From an uncultured Vibrio sp. (GTDB lineage Bacteria > Pseudomonadota > Gammaproteobacteria > Enterobacterales > Vibrionaceae), in the NCBI GenBank assembly GCA_947504195.1, contig CANNGN010000009.1, positions 62,001 to 126,000 of the forward strand: DNA of 64,000 nt. Direction: 5' to 3'. The notes below the pieces were generated by a model. That model ran no database searches. It was not told where the DNA came from and worked only from the letters and a program-made list of their open reading frames with translations. Both the position numbers and the translations under genes were made by a program. Position 1 is the first letter of the stretch. Each line of letters opens with the position of its first letter. Shown here one piece after another: positions 63,860 to 64,000 of this stretch.

Positions 63860-64000
63860 CTAGCGTAAATGTTCAGCACCCAGTTTACGAATCAACCGCA
63901 AGAATTCTTTTGACTCTTCTTCACTGAAACAATCATAAAATTTTTGTTCTATAGGCGTTATCGTTGTCTTTACGATCTCAAGCTCTGCTTCACCAAGCTC
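63860..64000 (-). CDS. MarR-like regulator (3' end only)
   Basis: The last 46 codons of a gene that begins beyond the window. The C-terminal sequence ITPIEQKFYDCFSEEESKEF-LRLIRKLG resembles the dimerisation helix of MarR-family regulators (L/T-P-x-E-x-x-F...L-x-x-EE-x-x-x-L-x-x-L). Converges with module 3. It could be the regulator that binds the twin palindromes before the module-3 MFS gene; this is inference from proximity. Confidence 0.55.
   Translation of the reverse strand, partial: ELGEAELEIVKTTITPIEQKFYDCFSEEESKEFLRLIRKLGAEHLR

Overview
The window looks like chromosomal DNA of a marine gammaproteobacterium, most likely Vibrionaceae or a close relative. It has moderate to low GC and Vibrio-style proteins (YjeH, SutR/YdcO, OpgGH, LemA with a DUF2207 partner). 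It also has typical gamma-type Rnf subunits, including RnfC with its Ala/Lys-rich tail. I see no rRNA, tRNA, CRISPR, integrase or insertion sequence. Both ends cut a gene: a YjeH-type exporter at the left and a MarR-like regulator at the right.

Region 1 (1-10 kb). After the exporter, the divergent pair sutR/ydcO is reduced to two facing 5'-truncated remnants joined at about 1335. Next comes an ECF11-type sigma factor with its ChrR zinc anti-sigma factor, a LON-domain protein and a secreted fasciclin protein. The operon cioA-cioB-DUF2474-SDR-phrB (cyanide-insensitive-type bd oxidase plus iron-sulfur photolyase) follows. Promoter-like sites of the form TGATC-N17-(C)GT precede the sigma gene and the oxidase operon, and a weaker one precedes the fasciclin gene. 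This suggests one photo-oxidative (singlet oxygen) stress regulon.

Region 2 (10-20.9 kb). It holds an SDR with a GntR-like palindrome upstream, a lipoprotein/KpsD-like export pair, opgG-opgH (osmoregulated periplasmic glucan synthesis), the LemA/DUF2207 pair and a decayed LysE fragment.

Region 3 (20.9-30.2 kb). This is a taurine nitrogen-assimilation locus: a YdfG/IsfD-like sulfoacetaldehyde reductase candidate, TauR, Tpa, TauABC, a TauE/SafE exporter and a SerC paralogue. A repeated box (CTGGCYCTA) at helical-turn spacing lies before tpa, before tauA and upstream of the reductase gene. It ties them into one proposed TauR regulon. No xsc is present, so isethionate excretion is the likely route.

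Region 4 (30.3-63.7 kb). Three times the window repeats an MFS carrier next to a soluble fumarate-reductase/AprA-like flavoprotein. Modules 1 and 3 supply electrons through an NfnL/GltD-like NAD(P)H protein fused to Fe-S domains. Module 2 uses a tiny ferredoxin and sits under a sigma-54 promoter with palindromic enhancer sites and a GAF-AAA+ activator. It is followed by a complete rnfABCDGEH operon and a NifF-like flavodoxin. Interspersed are glyA and sdaA (glycine to serine to pyruvate), a homocysteine S-methyltransferase-like gene, and a dipeptide ABC transporter with an M19 dipeptidase-like protein. I infer an undescribed reductive (or reversible) metabolism of small organic acids in which each flavoprotein takes its own substrate and its own electron donor. 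The substrates cannot be read from the sequence.
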